The translations under genes were made by a program, and so were the position numbers. The notes beneath the pieces were generated by a model, which saw only the letters and a program-made list of their open reading frames with translations, did no database searches and was not told where the DNA came from. 37,657 bases of DNA from Stramenopiles sp. TOSAG23-3 (Eukaryota; Sar): NCBI GenBank assembly GCA_900128585.1, contig LT642192.1, positions 1 through 37,657 of the forward strand, read 5' to 3'. Below are positions 36,867 through 37,657 of the stretch, in pieces (the first letter of the stretch is position 1; every line of letters begins with the position of its first letter).

Positions 36867-36895
36867 GGTAAAGCCAATTTTTTGTTTTTAGTGTA
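36867..36895 (-). repeat. Copy 5 of dispersed 3' motif (NDUFA6 side)
   Basis: Read on the minus strand: CTAAAAACAAAAAATTGGCT, then TTACC. It lies about 100 bp downstream of the NDUFA6 stop on that gene's strand. GTT is changed to TTA at the end of the core. Confidence 0.7.
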
Positions 36896-36992
36896 GTAAT
36901 TATGAATAGTTTTATCTTGCACACTGGTATGCCACGCTAGCGGTGGTGGTTCACTCTTGCGGCGGCAGCATGCCAACGATTGCTTTCACCGC

Positions 36993-37382
36993 TTACTCGT
37001 CGCTCTTGTAAAATTGACTAAGGAAAGGAGACTGTCCCTGGTCTACCTTTGGCGCGTTTTTCTCTTTGAGCATGTTTGGATCTTCAAGAATTCTCATCAA
37101 GTGCGGCTTTTGTTTGTACTGCATTAACGTTTCTTCTAAGTCCATTTCTCCTTTCACAACCAACATATCGACCACTCGTGGGTCCCGTACATGTGCAGAT
37201 TTTCGAAAATGCCACGTAATAGCGGATCTCATCTCACCCACAGTCATGTCCACATCGAACACCGTCTTAACCTTTGGCGCTACTTTCAAAATATTACGAT
37301 AAAGTTTGATGGCACGACGAGAAGCTTCCTTCAAGCTACCGGACGAGGCCGTTTGAACTCGAGTGAGGGTTCCTGGGTTCAT
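36993..37382 (-). CDS. NDUFA6: NDUFA6/B14-like LYR-motif subunit of mitochondrial complex I
   Basis: 129 residues, the family length. The LYR motif is in RRAIKLYRNILK at about 22-33. The diagnostic block HFRKSAHVRDPRVVDMLVVK, then GEMDLEETLMQYKQ, closely matches NDUFA6 of animals, fungi and plants. The end FLSQFYKSDE corresponds to the family's FLSKFY terminus. NDUFA6 binds the matrix acyl carrier protein and sits near the quinone-reducing region of complex I. No cleavable presequence is evident, as usual for this subunit. The start is the first ATG. Its upstream region runs to the window end. Confidence 0.95.
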   Translation of the reverse strand: MNPGTLTRVQTASSGSLKEASRRAIKLYRNILKVAPKVKTVFDVDMTVGEMRSAITWHFRKSAHVRDPRVVDMLVVKGEMDLEETLMQYKQKPHLMRILEDPNMLKEKNAPKVDQGQSPFLSQFYKSDE

Positions 37383-37657
37383 CTTGGACGACCACGAACA
37401 ATAAGATTTACAATACTAGGGAACAGTTATTTGAAGCTCCGGTTTGGTTTGATTTATCTTTCTTGTTGAGCCTTTTCTTTTATCGAAACGATTCTGTGGT
37501 GACAACAGTATGCATGAGCAGAGTGATAGTCTACACCTATCTAATTGCAATATTCGGTTCGTTTATTCAACTCTCTTTATTATTATTTTATATCATCATC
37601 ATCATCATCCATCATTTTTTATATTATTATTTATTATTATTTCTTCTCCGTCGTATT
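37383..37657. other. Upstream region of NDUFA6 to window end
   Basis: 275 bp, AT-rich, with (ATC)n (37591-37610) and ATTATT runs. Nothing else seen. Confidence 0.5.

Larger units (their letters stand above)
36651..36992. other. Convergent spacer orphan gene / NDUFA6 with an inverted pair of the 3' motif
   Basis: 342 bp. It holds an inverted pair of the dispersed motif (36757-36782 and 36867-36895 minus) and a direct repeat TTAAATGCACTAGA (36810-36823, 36849-36862) between the arms. No ORF of note. Confidence 0.6.

Overview
The window is nuclear DNA of an intron-poor unicellular eukaryote. Coding regions have mixed, moderate base composition and mostly run as single uninterrupted ORFs of 130-1270 codons. 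The spacers are AT-rich and full of simple repeats: GAA/TTC polypurine tracts, a GAAA/GAAAC block, ATT palindromes and GTACC-rich islands. The proteins are clearly eukaryotic: complex I NDUFA6, SKP1, VPS50/syndetin, IBA57, OTUD6B and a PKG-type kinase. A myristoylatable multi-CNB PKG and a luminal Asp/Asn hydroxylase would fit an alga or heterotrophic protist, perhaps in the stramenopile/alveolate range. I cannot fix the lineage from the sequence alone. One assembly gap of 109 N lies at 17527-17635.

Layout: UBL-IQ-C2H2-FHA protein (+), cyclophilin (-), IPT/TIG-RCC1 protein (+), SKP1 (-), a 2.1 kb gene-free stretch, IBA57 (+), PhyH-UBA dioxygenase (-), OTUD6B-like deubiquitinase (+), acidic SEE-repeat protein (-), gap, SET/Rubisco-LSMT-like protein with signal peptide (+), mitochondrial MRM1-like rRNA methyltransferase (+), PKG (+), VPS50 (-), secreted/ER TPR-Asp/Asn hydroxylase (+), multi-EF-hand protein (+), orphan protein (+), NDUFA6 (-). 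The first ten genes alternate strand strictly, so spacers are alternately divergent (shared promoters) and convergent (shared 3' ends). There are no operons and no obvious pathway linking the genes. Three products are mitochondrial (IBA57, MRM1, NDUFA6), three belong to the ubiquitin world (SKP1, OTUD6B, PhyH-UBA), and two are probably lipidated Ca2+/cGMP signalling proteins (PKG and the EF-hand protein, both starting MGN).

The least expected points are these. (1) A possible 19-nt GT-AG micro-intron (33653-33671) joins two EF-hand ORFs into one 641-residue protein. (2) A conserved motif with core ATTGGCTGTT appears five times, twice as an inverted pair between convergent genes, where each gene carries it just after its stop. 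(3) Several domain architectures look unusual, including a hydroxylase whose predicted mature N-terminus is a histidine. (4) GTACC-rich hairpin-prone islands recur next to polypurine tracts in spacers upstream of genes.
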